Shown piece by piece: positions 1 through 7,510 of a DNA stretch of 19,650 nucleotides. Position 1 is the stretch's first letter, and the number at the start of each line of letters is the position of its first letter. The notes beneath the pieces are model-generated. The model had not been told where the DNA came from. It saw nothing but the letters and a program-made list of their open reading frames with translations, and did no database searches. The stretch comes from CAZGMJ01 sp964526785. GTDB lineage: Bacteria; Planctomycetota; Phycisphaerae; Sedimentisphaerales; Anaerobacaceae. Both the position numbers and the translations under genes were made by a program. Location: contig CAZGMJ010000084.1 of assembly GCA_964526785.1 (NCBI GenBank), positions 1 through 19,650 of the forward strand, written 5' to 3'.

Positions 1-205
1 CAGTGGAACAACTATTGGCAAAAGGCCACACTGCCCTAAAACGTTCACAGACACCAGGTTCGGGGGCGAAAGGATTTGCATAGTGCAGGGGGTTTCATTA
101 CGCTCTGCTGACTATGAACCAGACGACGGCAATTACCCGCACAGCAGGTCCGCAGCGTTGCGAAGGGGCGGGCCGACGGCGGTCATTAGAAAGACACAGG
201 CGACA

Positions 206-1582
206 ATGCCCAGGACAGATGATTCGGCAAAACTGACATCGGGTCCGATCGGATCGACGCTGGTGCGGCTTTCGGGGCCGATGCTGGTGGGCATTCTGGC
301 GATGATGGCGTTTCACGTGGTCGATACGTATTTCGTGGCGCGACTGGGGACCCTTGCGCTGGCGTCGATAACGCTGACGTTTCCGGTGGTCATGGTGGTG
401 GGGACGTTCACGCTGGGTCTGGGCGTCGGTGCAATGGCGGTGATCTCGCAGGGGATCGGGGCGGGGGATCGGTCGCAGATTCGGCGGTATACGACCGATG
501 CGCTGACGCTGGCGGGCTGTTGCGTGGTCGTGCTGATGATCGTCGGGCTGGCGACGTTCGAGCCGCTGTTCCGCCTGCTGGGTGCGACCGATGCGATGTT
601 GCCACTGATTCGGCGGTACATGCTGATCTGGTATTCGGGGATGCTCTTTTATGTGGTGCCGATTATCGGCAACAACATCATTCGGGCGACGGGCGACACG
701 CTGACGCCGAGCGTGGTGATGATCGTGAGCGTGGCGGTCAACGGGGTGCTGGATCCGCTGCTGATTTTCGGGTGGGGTCCGATTCCGGCGTTGGGCATCA
801 GCGGGGCGGCGATTGCGACGGTGCTGGCTCGGGGCATTACGCTGGTGGTGGCGCTTTGCATTCTGCACTTTCGCGAGCATCTTCTGACCCGGCCGTGGCC
901 GGGGCGGCGGGCTCTGGCAGACTCGTGGCGGGGCATTCTCCGGATCGGTCTGCCGGTTGCATTTTCGAATGCGGTGATCCCGGTGGCGCTGGGGCTGATT
1001 ACTCGGATTGTCACGCGATTCGATGCGGAGGTGGTTGCGGGCTTCGGGGTGGCGACTCGCGTGGAGGGCTTCGGGCTGGCGGTTATCTACGCGCTGTCTT
1101 CGGGCATCAGTCCGTTTGTGGGTCAGAACTTCGGAGCGGGGCGGATCGAACGGATCGAAGCGGGGTTGCGGTACGCCAAGATATTCTGCATGGGATGGGG
1201 TGCGTTGTTGTTCGTGATATTTGTGCTCTTTGCCCGGCCGCTGGCGAGCTATTTCGACAGCGATCCGACGGTGGTTCAGACGGCGAGTCTGTATTTGTGG
1301 ATCGTATCGGTGAGTCTGGGGTTGCGTGCGATTCATCTGGTGGTATGGACGTCGCTGAACGTGCTGGGGCGGCCGTACGATGCGATGTTTCTCGAAATGC
1401 TGCTGGCGTTCGGGTTATGGATACCGCTTGCGTTGATCGGGGCCCGCGTGGCGGGAATCGCGGGCGTGTATTGCGGCTTGTCTGCGGCGAACATCATTGC
1501 GGGGACGGCCGCCCACGTATGGGTCAGCCGGGTGACCGCCGGCAAGCGGCGTCAGATAGAGACGTCGGACGGGGATGCGTGA
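206..1582 (+). CDS. MATE family multidrug/Na+ (or H+) antiporter
   Basis: This is an inner-membrane efflux transporter of the MATE (multi antimicrobial extrusion) family, which exports cationic drugs or metabolites in exchange for Na+ or H+. From the ATG at 206 it has 458 residues, the usual family length. It shows two homologous six-helix halves. The first begins with LVRLSGPMLVGILAMM and contains the VVDTYFVARLG segment and the SQGIGAGD loop. The second begins near ILRIGLPVAFSNAV and contains the GQNFGAG loop after its third helix. An open frame extends upstream to a GTG at 83, but those 41 residues are polar and unlike the family, so I chose 206; a weak purine stretch (ACAGG) precedes it. 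Bases 1-205 hold no gene I recognise; a weak promoter-like pair (TTGGCA at 15, TAAAAC at 37) is not convincing. The substrate cannot be predicted. The gene converges on the minus-strand propeller gene with a 4-base gap. Confidence 0.93.
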   Translation: MPRTDDSAKLTSGPIGSTLVRLSGPMLVGILAMMAFHVVDTYFVARLGTLALASITLTFPVVMVVGTFTLGLGVGAMAVISQGIGAGDRSQIRRYTTDALTLAGCCVVVLMIVGLATFEPLFRLLGATDAMLPLIRRYMLIWYSGMLFYVVPIIGNNIIRATGDTLTPSVVMIVSVAVNGVLDPLLIFGWGPIPALGISGAAIATVLARGITLVVALCILHFREHLLTRPWPGRRALADSWRGILRIGLPVAFSNAVIPVALGLITRIVTRFDAEVVAGFGVATRVEGFGLAVIYALSSGISPFVGQNFGAGRIERIEAGLRYAKIFCMGWGALLFVIFVLFARPLASYFDSDPTVVQTASLYLWIVSVSLGLRAIHLVVWTSLNVLGRPYDAMFLEMLLAFGLWIPLALIGARVAGIAGVYCGLSAANIIAGTAAHVWVSRVTAGKRRQIETSDGDA

Positions 1583-1586
1583 GAGG

Positions 1587-4418
1587 TCACTGTGGCGTGA
1601 CGTAGCCGTTGAGGCGGCCGCGGCGGGTCCAGGCGTGGCCGAAGGTTCCGGTGTGCGTACCCTGGATCTTATCGTCTGTGGCGGCGGCGCGAATTCGGTA
1701 CGTGCCCGCCACGGCGGTGCGCGTTTTGTCGTTGAGGTGAAAGTACGGATCGTCGCGAAAGATGATGGTTACGGACCCGGAGAGTGCATTGTCGGTGATC
1801 TTCAGCTTCGACGGATCGACTTCGTGCGCCATGCCGTTGACCTTGCCCGCGACGGCCCAGCCGCGCAGGGAATCCTGCGAGCGAACGACGACCACGGTTA
1901 CCGGCCGGCGCTGGTCGCTGCGATTGAGCTGGGTGGCGGCGGCATCGAGGGTCATAGAGAAGCAGCGGCCCTGTTGGCTGTCAAAAGCCGAACCGCTTAC
2001 CGATCCTGCGACATTCAACGGCTTGGAGACGGCGGGTATCGAACGGGCGAACGACCCGGTGAGTTGTTGGTCCGCTGCGGCGATGTCCAATTGCCACTGC
2101 TCGAAGTGCCAGCCCATGGGGACGCGAACCGTGCCATGCAGTCGGTCGGCGGAGATATCGAGCGTGCGGACGGGGTATGTCCGCCAGCGAAGCGGTTTCT
2201 TGTACCACGCGGCCCATTGCTCGGCGATTCTCTGTGCCTCGGGGCCGACCACCTCGGGCCAGGAAGCGGAGATGCGCGGCAGTGTGTCTTCGGCGCATCG
2301 TATTCGCAGCTTGACGGGATCGCCCCGCCGGGTCGAACCGGCAAACGCCTCGGCGGCGGTGAGGTGGAACGTTTTGGACTGTTGCTGCGGGTCTTTGCGA
2401 AGATCGTAGCAGACGATCTTGTCGCTGAGGCGGCAGAAGAGCCTGCCATCGGCAAGCGCGGGTTTGATGGGACACATGTAGCCGTCGGCAAGGTCGAGGC
2501 AGAGTCGGCCGGGCATTCGTTCGAAGCCGGTTTGTGCCGTCGAGAACATCAGCAGGCCGCTGGTGATGACGCGTCGATTGCCGGTGATGGTCCAGACCCA
2601 GTTGTGGCTGCCGCCGGTCATGTCGTAGATGTGGGGGTGACTGTTGATTTGCTCGCCGGCGGCGTTGAGGCAGAAGAAGCCTTCGCGGTCATCGACGTAG
2701 AAATGCCCCTTGTGGGCGACGGGGAGCGAACGGAAGGGCGGATAGCCGGCATTCTGCGCGGCCCACAGACGCTCGGCACCTTCGGTGCTCACGCGGACGG
2801 CGGCGGCTGTGCCCTGCTTTCGCTGCTCGCGGTCGGCGCTGTTGCCCAGAACGATATCCCCCCATACAGAGAGACTTGCCTGATTGGGACCCAGGGCGTT
2901 ACTCTGCCACAGGACTGCACCGTCGGAGGGATTGATGAGCGAGAGTTTCGGCGTTTCGTTGCCGCAGACGATGATGTACTCTTTGTTGTCCAGGAGGATT
3001 TGGGTGGGGACGGCATTCTGGCCCTTGACGGCGTCGTGGGCCCAGAGGAGGTCGCCGCTTTTTGGATCGATACCGGCCAGCGATTCTTCGCCGCCGAATC
3101 CCATGACGAGAACGCCGGCGATGATGACGGGGGACTCATCGTGGCTCCATCCCCCGGAGGGGCCGTAGCCTACTTTGAGGTCGCCTTTTCTGGATTCCTT
3201 CTTGTTCCATAGCAGCGTGCCGTCGGCGGCGTTGAGGCAATAGAGGCCGCCCGAACCCCGTGCGTAGACATTGCCGCGGTAATAGCAGGCGGTCATGCCG
3301 ACGCCTCCCTTGCCCGAACTGACTTTGCCGAAGGTGCGCTGCGACTTGAACCACCAGAGCGTTTTGCCGGTGCGGGCGTCGAGGCACAGGACGGTGTCGC
3401 GCAGGTGGCCGCGTTCGTTCGCCATGGTGCGCGGGTCGGCGCCTAACTGCACGTAGACGTTGGAGGCGATCTGTTCGTCGGCGGCCACGCGTTCTTCGTC
3501 GGGATGCGTGAGGTACTGAAAGACCCGGCCGTCGGCGACGGTTACGCCGGCGAAGGCGCCATATCCGATGTTCTGCCAGGCGTAGGGATACATGGCGAAA
3601 CCGCCTCGCGAGAGGACCGCACCGCGACCGCCTCCGATGATTTCCTCGCCCACCCAGAGCAGTTTTGCATCGTCGAGATTATCTATCAGCGGTCGCTCGC
3701 AATCGACGGCGGCGCCGGTGAGCATGGGTCCGCGGGCCTGGGGCCAGTCGCTGCCTGCGGCGAACTGCGATGTGTCTGCGGGGCGCCAATAGTCGGAATC
3801 CCAGCGGGCGGCTTCGAGCGGCACGGTCGTTTTGTCAGCGTCGGCCCCATAATCGTCGTCTTTGTCTTCGTACGTCCACAAGGTCGCGGTACCGGTCAGC
3901 GATCCGCCCGTTTTGCCTTTTGCATCGAGACGCATGCGCCATGCGATGTCGTGCGGGCCGCGGCCGGTGCGGTTGGCGAGGTTGACCGGTGCGATCAGCA
4001 CATCGATCAATCCGCTCAAGCTGCCGTCTTTCCAAGCAACGGGCGGCGTCGGGATGGGATAGGCGATCTCTATTTGCCCGGTTTCGTAGCGCTGCCTGTA
4101 GTCGTGGAACTCCTCCTTGAGTTTATAGGAGTAGTAGCCGCGCATGCGGTCGGGGACATTCAACGGCGTACCGTCGGCCTGCTGCCACCGGATGGGCTTC
4201 GACGGGGTGACATCCACTCGATGCGGAACGTTATCCCGGCCGGGAACCAGCGCGTAGCCGTGATGGAATCTGCCGTCACGATGGAACAGGATAACCTCGA
4301 TGTCCCACTGGCCTTCGAGTACTTCGGGCAGCGTGAAGCGGCATACATCGGAGGCGGCGAACAGGGGCGGAACGATTGCGGCCAACAGCATGAGTGAGAC
4401 GATCACGGATGATTTCAT
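1587..4418 (-). CDS. Secreted PQQ-like beta-propeller protein with flanking beta-rich domains
   Basis: This is an exported protein of 943 residues whose function is unknown. A signal peptide occupies about residues 1-22 (MKSSVIVSLMLLAAIVPPLFA). A beta-rich region follows to about 215. The W-P-Q-A-R-G motif at 225-230 then opens a BamB/PQQ-like propeller to about 675, with the repeated blade signature of a D-x-x-x-G-x-x-L-W type (for example DARTGKTLWWF, NAADGTLLWNK, DPKSGDLLWAH, NPSDGAVLWQS). Residues after about 690 form more beta strands with recurring L-x-G-S/T hairpins (LTGSF, LSGSV) that resemble the N-terminal flank. I see no PQQ-ligand set or heme motif, so a dehydrogenase is not supported; a structural or ligand-binding role is as likely. 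The chosen ATG has AGGAG 11 bases upstream and is followed at once by the signal peptide; the 50 residues upstream in frame are low-complexity and unlikely to be coding. It lies 43 bases downstream of the GH123-like gene and is probably cotranscribed with it. Confidence 0.88.
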   Translation of the reverse strand: MKSSVIVSLMLLAAIVPPLFAASDVCRFTLPEVLEGQWDIEVILFHRDGRFHHGYALVPGRDNVPHRVDVTPSKPIRWQQADGTPLNVPDRMRGYYSYKLKEEFHDYRQRYETGQIEIAYPIPTPPVAWKDGSLSGLIDVLIAPVNLANRTGRGPHDIAWRMRLDAKGKTGGSLTGTATLWTYEDKDDDYGADADKTTVPLEAARWDSDYWRPADTSQFAAGSDWPQARGPMLTGAAVDCERPLIDNLDDAKLLWVGEEIIGGGRGAVLSRGGFAMYPYAWQNIGYGAFAGVTVADGRVFQYLTHPDEERVAADEQIASNVYVQLGADPRTMANERGHLRDTVLCLDARTGKTLWWFKSQRTFGKVSSGKGGVGMTACYYRGNVYARGSGGLYCLNAADGTLLWNKKESRKGDLKVGYGPSGGWSHDESPVIIAGVLVMGFGGEESLAGIDPKSGDLLWAHDAVKGQNAVPTQILLDNKEYIIVCGNETPKLSLINPSDGAVLWQSNALGPNQASLSVWGDIVLGNSADREQRKQGTAAAVRVSTEGAERLWAAQNAGYPPFRSLPVAHKGHFYVDDREGFFCLNAAGEQINSHPHIYDMTGGSHNWVWTITGNRRVITSGLLMFSTAQTGFERMPGRLCLDLADGYMCPIKPALADGRLFCRLSDKIVCYDLRKDPQQQSKTFHLTAAEAFAGSTRRGDPVKLRIRCAEDTLPRISASWPEVVGPEAQRIAEQWAAWYKKPLRWRTYPVRTLDISADRLHGTVRVPMGWHFEQWQLDIAAADQQLTGSFARSIPAVSKPLNVAGSVSGSAFDSQQGRCFSMTLDAAATQLNRSDQRRPVTVVVVRSQDSLRGWAVAGKVNGMAHEVDPSKLKITDNALSGSVTIIFRDDPYFHLNDKTRTAVAGTYRIRAAATDDKIQGTHTGTFGHAWTRRGRLNGYVTPQ

Positions 4419-4461
4419 GGCTTGTCTTTCTCCTGGAAAGGGCTTCGATATTACGGCGCTG

Positions 4462-7068
4462 CTACCGGTCAGGCGCGGGCGGCGGATTGTTCCAGAGCGG
4501 GGTGTCGGGTTCGCCGGCGAGGTTGCCGGCGGTCCGGTACATGCGGGCGGTGAGGCCGAGCCAGTCAAGGCTGAGCTGGGCCTGCGTCAGAGCGGCACCG
4601 ACGCGTCTGGCGATGACACGCTCTTCGAGCAATTCACGGTACGGCTGCTTCCGTGCGTCGCTCATGGCGGCGATGGTTTTGGCGATGAAGATTCTGGCTT
4701 CGGTTTCCTGGACGCCTTCGCGGAGCATCTGGAAGCGGACGGTAGACAGTGCGCCGCGGGGTCCGGGTGCGGTGATTGCGACGGGATGCGCCTTGTAGAG
4801 CCAGGGGCCGCATATTTTCGTGTTGAAGATATCCTTGTGATGTCCGTCAACGGAGACAACGGGCCAGAAGTCCAGACCGATGCGGCAGAAGGTGCCGGTT
4901 ATGTTGGGGATATTTCTGTAGGAGGTCGGAGAGGACCAGGGGAGCACTTCGATGCGGTGGGCACCGGCGGAGATATAGTCTCTGGCGGGGACGTCGGGAT
5001 AGTCGGGGTGCAGTTCGGGCAGCGGTTCGGTGCTGACGATCTGCCGGTATCCGACTTCCATGCCGCCGCTGACGATGAGCTTTCCTTCGGCCGCGTGCGG
5101 TTCGCCGAGCCAGTGCGAGAAGACGACCCAGCGGGCGTCCGGAGCGATCTTTCCAAAGAACTGCTGGACGGGTTTGAGGGGGCGCGAGTCGAAGCCCTGG
5201 CCGATCATCAGGATGCCCTGATCCCAACGGCGCTTGCGAACGATCTGGCGAAGGCCGTCCCACATCGGCTTGAAGAGGGCTTCGCTGCCCGGCCGGCCGT
5301 ACATGGGGGCGTGCAGGTCGAACGTCTTGCCCGTTTCGGGGTCGAGGCCGGTTACGACGAGCGGCAGCGGGTCGGTGACGCGGACTCCGCGGAAGGAGGC
5401 GTTGTTGCCGAGTGTCGGTTTCCAGAGGACGATGCACAGGACTTTGGGCGGTCCGCAGTGCTTCGTGTATAGATCGAGGTACTTCTGCATCGGGGCGAAA
5501 TCGACGTCGTAGCCGTCTTGAGTTCGGACCCATCGGATCATGCCGGTGCGGTGTCCCATGTGCGTGCCGTGAATGACGGGGATGTAGACGACGTCGTTGC
5601 CGATCGTGCCCATCAGTTCGAGAGATTTTTCGATCAGCTCAAAATGTGCGTCGGAGAACGGCTCGCAGTCGTATTGCAGTGCGAGCGTGTCCGGCGACTG
5701 CAGCAGGCTTGCGTGCGACCGGAAATTTCTGGGATCCGGCATCGTCCACGCGCTGACGAGCAGTTGGACGTCGGCGGTGAGTTGGGTGTGGTTTGCGGTG
5801 ACGGTCAGCGCGCCGGTGTACCATCCGGGCGGCTGGTCTTCGGGCACATCCACTACGATCCAGACGGGCTGGACCGGGACATCTGTCGCGGGTCTGTCGG
5901 TCAGGGCATCGCAGTATCTGGCATCCTGCTGCTGGACGGCGTATTGGATTCGGATCGCCGTGTCCGGGATGCGGGTCCGTTCCTTGTTTACGAGGGGGCC
6001 AAGCGTTGCGCTGACGTTCTTGAGTCCGGCCGGGTCGCTGACGACGATCTGGCCCGAGCAGACGCTGTTTCGTGCGGCGATCATTTTAACAGGGCGGAGG
6101 GGCTCGAAGGGGTTGCCCTGTTTGAAACCGGCGGCGGAGAGTGAGAGCGAGCCGCGGTCCCAGCTTGTTCTGAGGATGGTCTTGCCTTCGGTTCTCTGGA
6201 CAATGGTGGCAAGGGGGCCGGGGTTCCAGAGATGGAGCTTGTGTATTGCTTCGGCGTACGGAATGACGCCATGGCGGCTCGGGCTGGTCAGTTCGGCTTT
6301 ATAGAAGCCGAGGCTGCTCCAGTCGAGTCGTCGAAGAGCGGTGCGGTGTATTTCGATGGCGAGGACATTGGAGCCCCTGCGAAGGAGGTCTCTGGGTATT
6401 TCGGCGGTCAGGCGGCGGATTCGCATTTCGTAGCGATCGGTGAGTTCTTTGGCGGGGCGGCCTGAGCGCGGCAGGCGGGCGTCGGCGTCCGGACGGTAGT
6501 AGGCGGCGGGCGGATAGTCTTCGGCGAGGGTGAGCGGTTCGATGGGGCCTGCGGGCATGTGGTTGCGGGCGACTTGGCGGCCATTAACGTAGACGACCAC
6601 GCCCCCGCGATATGCGACGGTCAGTTTGAGATCATTGACCGCGGCCGGGTCGCTTATGCCGAAGCGGGTGCGGAGGCAGAGGAGGGCGGAATCCAGGGAC
6701 TGCCAGTGGCCGTAGCCTCCGAGCAGTTCGCCCAACTCATCATGGTAGCGGCCCCAGTGGCTATCGTCGAAGTCGGGCTCCATCCAGTCGGGCGGCGGGA
6801 ACGGGGAGGGTTCGCCGTCCTTGCCCTTGCGCCTCGGCTTCGACTCTTCGGCGGTGCCTTCACGGGGTGAGGCGGTAACCAGGTACACGCTCCAGGGGGT
6901 ACGGCCGTCGATCAGTTCGACGCGGGCGGGATCGGCGGCGGCCGGATCGGTTTGGTTTGTCCGGCTGCTTTGATCTGCGGCGAGCGCAGGCAGCAGACTG
7001 CCGCGAAAAGCCGCTGAGAAGACAACGAGGAAGACGACAATACGTGCAGAGAACGACTTGTAATCCAT
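4462..7068 (-). CDS. Secreted GH123/DUF4091-like glycoside hydrolase-fold protein
   Basis: This exported protein of 868 residues resembles the GH123/DUF4091 group, whose characterised members are beta-N-acetylgalactosaminidases. A signal peptide covers about residues 1-31, ending in LLPALA. Residues about 45-280 form a galactose-binding-like beta-sandwich (VVVYVNGRQVARNHMPAG). A second sandwich beginning IAARNSVCSGQIVVSDPAG, near 330-470, matches the N-terminal domain of the group. A TIM-barrel-like region follows from about 475 (WTMPDPRNFRSHASL), and a helical C-terminal domain contains RFQMLREGVQETEARIF, the counterpart of the R-x-G-x-x-D/E-x-E segment of DUF4091 proteins. Where relatives usually carry the catalytic Asp-Glu I find QGFDSRP (Asp627-Ser628), so activity is uncertain. 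The start at 7068 is supported by GGAAAGG 6 bases upstream and the immediate signal peptide; an in-frame start at 7164 would place a polar extension before it. It is the first gene of a probable two-gene operon with the propeller gene. Confidence 0.82.
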   Translation of the reverse strand: MDYKSFSARIVVFLVVFSAAFRGSLLPALAADQSSRTNQTDPAAADPARVELIDGRTPWSVYLVTASPREGTAEESKPRRKGKDGEPSPFPPPDWMEPDFDDSHWGRYHDELGELLGGYGHWQSLDSALLCLRTRFGISDPAAVNDLKLTVAYRGGVVVYVNGRQVARNHMPAGPIEPLTLAEDYPPAAYYRPDADARLPRSGRPAKELTDRYEMRIRRLTAEIPRDLLRRGSNVLAIEIHRTALRRLDWSSLGFYKAELTSPSRHGVIPYAEAIHKLHLWNPGPLATIVQRTEGKTILRTSWDRGSLSLSAAGFKQGNPFEPLRPVKMIAARNSVCSGQIVVSDPAGLKNVSATLGPLVNKERTRIPDTAIRIQYAVQQQDARYCDALTDRPATDVPVQPVWIVVDVPEDQPPGWYTGALTVTANHTQLTADVQLLVSAWTMPDPRNFRSHASLLQSPDTLALQYDCEPFSDAHFELIEKSLELMGTIGNDVVYIPVIHGTHMGHRTGMIRWVRTQDGYDVDFAPMQKYLDLYTKHCGPPKVLCIVLWKPTLGNNASFRGVRVTDPLPLVVTGLDPETGKTFDLHAPMYGRPGSEALFKPMWDGLRQIVRKRRWDQGILMIGQGFDSRPLKPVQQFFGKIAPDARWVVFSHWLGEPHAAEGKLIVSGGMEVGYRQIVSTEPLPELHPDYPDVPARDYISAGAHRIEVLPWSSPTSYRNIPNITGTFCRIGLDFWPVVSVDGHHKDIFNTKICGPWLYKAHPVAITAPGPRGALSTVRFQMLREGVQETEARIFIAKTIAAMSDARKQPYRELLEERVIARRVGAALTQAQLSLDWLGLTARMYRTAGNLAGEPDTPLWNNPPPAPDR

Positions 7069-7125
7069 ACCCGACCTTTCCAAGCAATACGCCAAGGCGA
7101 CGCGGGTGTTTGTGTATCGCGGTCT

Positions 7126-7154
7126 ATTGTGGCGGCGAATGTCTGCCGAGTCAA
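7126..7154 (-). promoter_or_regulatory. Candidate sigma70-type promoter for the GH123-like operon
   Basis: Read on the minus strand, TTGACT (7154-7149) is followed after 17 bases by CACAAT (7131-7126). The -35 box matches the consensus at 5 of 6 positions and the -10 box at 4 of 6. It would give a leader of roughly 50 bases before the start at 7068. It was found by eye, so it is a candidate only. Confidence 0.4.
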
Positions 7155-7263
7155 GATGAACCATGGATCGCAGTCCGGCTCTTTACCAGTGTCCCGCGGG
7201 CAGACTTCTGTATTCCGGCATCAATATTGTGCTACAAAGTTTCGATATCAACTGCGAATTAAC

Positions 7264-7291
7264 TTGACTTTTATGTCGACTTCGGTACGAT
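7264..7291 (+). promoter_or_regulatory. Candidate sigma70-type promoter for the peptidase gene
   Basis: TTGACT (7264-7269) is followed after 16 bases by TACGAT (7286-7291), matching the consensus at 5 of 6 and 4 of 6 positions. It sits in an AT-richer stretch. The start codon is at 7511, so the leader would be about 210 bases, unusually long for this window. Confidence 0.4.
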
Positions 7292-7510
7292 TCACAAACA
7301 GCAGCGTCTTTGGAACCATTTTACATGCGGCAACGGTCCTTTACGATGACGCAGTCGTGCGTGGGGCAGATCCACCGAGTCCCGCTCTTGATGAAAACAG
7401 GCATCCGAATCAGTCAGATTGCGGTTGGTAGCGTGCGCCGAGCGTACGTTTGCGTGCGGGTTGCGTATTGTGCAACCATTTTCCTCTTACCCGGAGAAAG
7501 GAGCAGAAAA

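Larger units (their letters stand above)
7069..7510. other. Divergent intergenic region, 442 bases, no gene
   Basis: This region separates the minus-strand GH123-like operon from the plus-strand peptidase gene. It is lower in GC around 7215-7330 than the flanking genes, as expected of a promoter region, and contains one candidate promoter per strand (listed separately). If the plus-strand promoter is right, the peptidase gene has a leader of more than 200 bases. In that leader I see a small hairpin, GGTTGC/GCAACC (7459-7477, loop of 7), shortly before the ribosome binding site. I do not recognise a known riboswitch class, and I see no small gene with a ribosome binding site. Confidence 0.6.

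Noticed and set aside
98..1336. Long open frame on the minus strand opposite the MATE gene
   Set aside because: Its translation is rich in Arg, His, Pro and Gln with no domain, as expected of the antisense of a GC-rich gene; the MATE frame on the other strand is unmistakable.
1587..4418. PQQ-dependent alcohol or sugar dehydrogenase
   Set aside because: The blade motifs are of the general PQQ-like/BamB type; I see no calcium and PQQ ligand set, vicinal disulfide or cytochrome motif.
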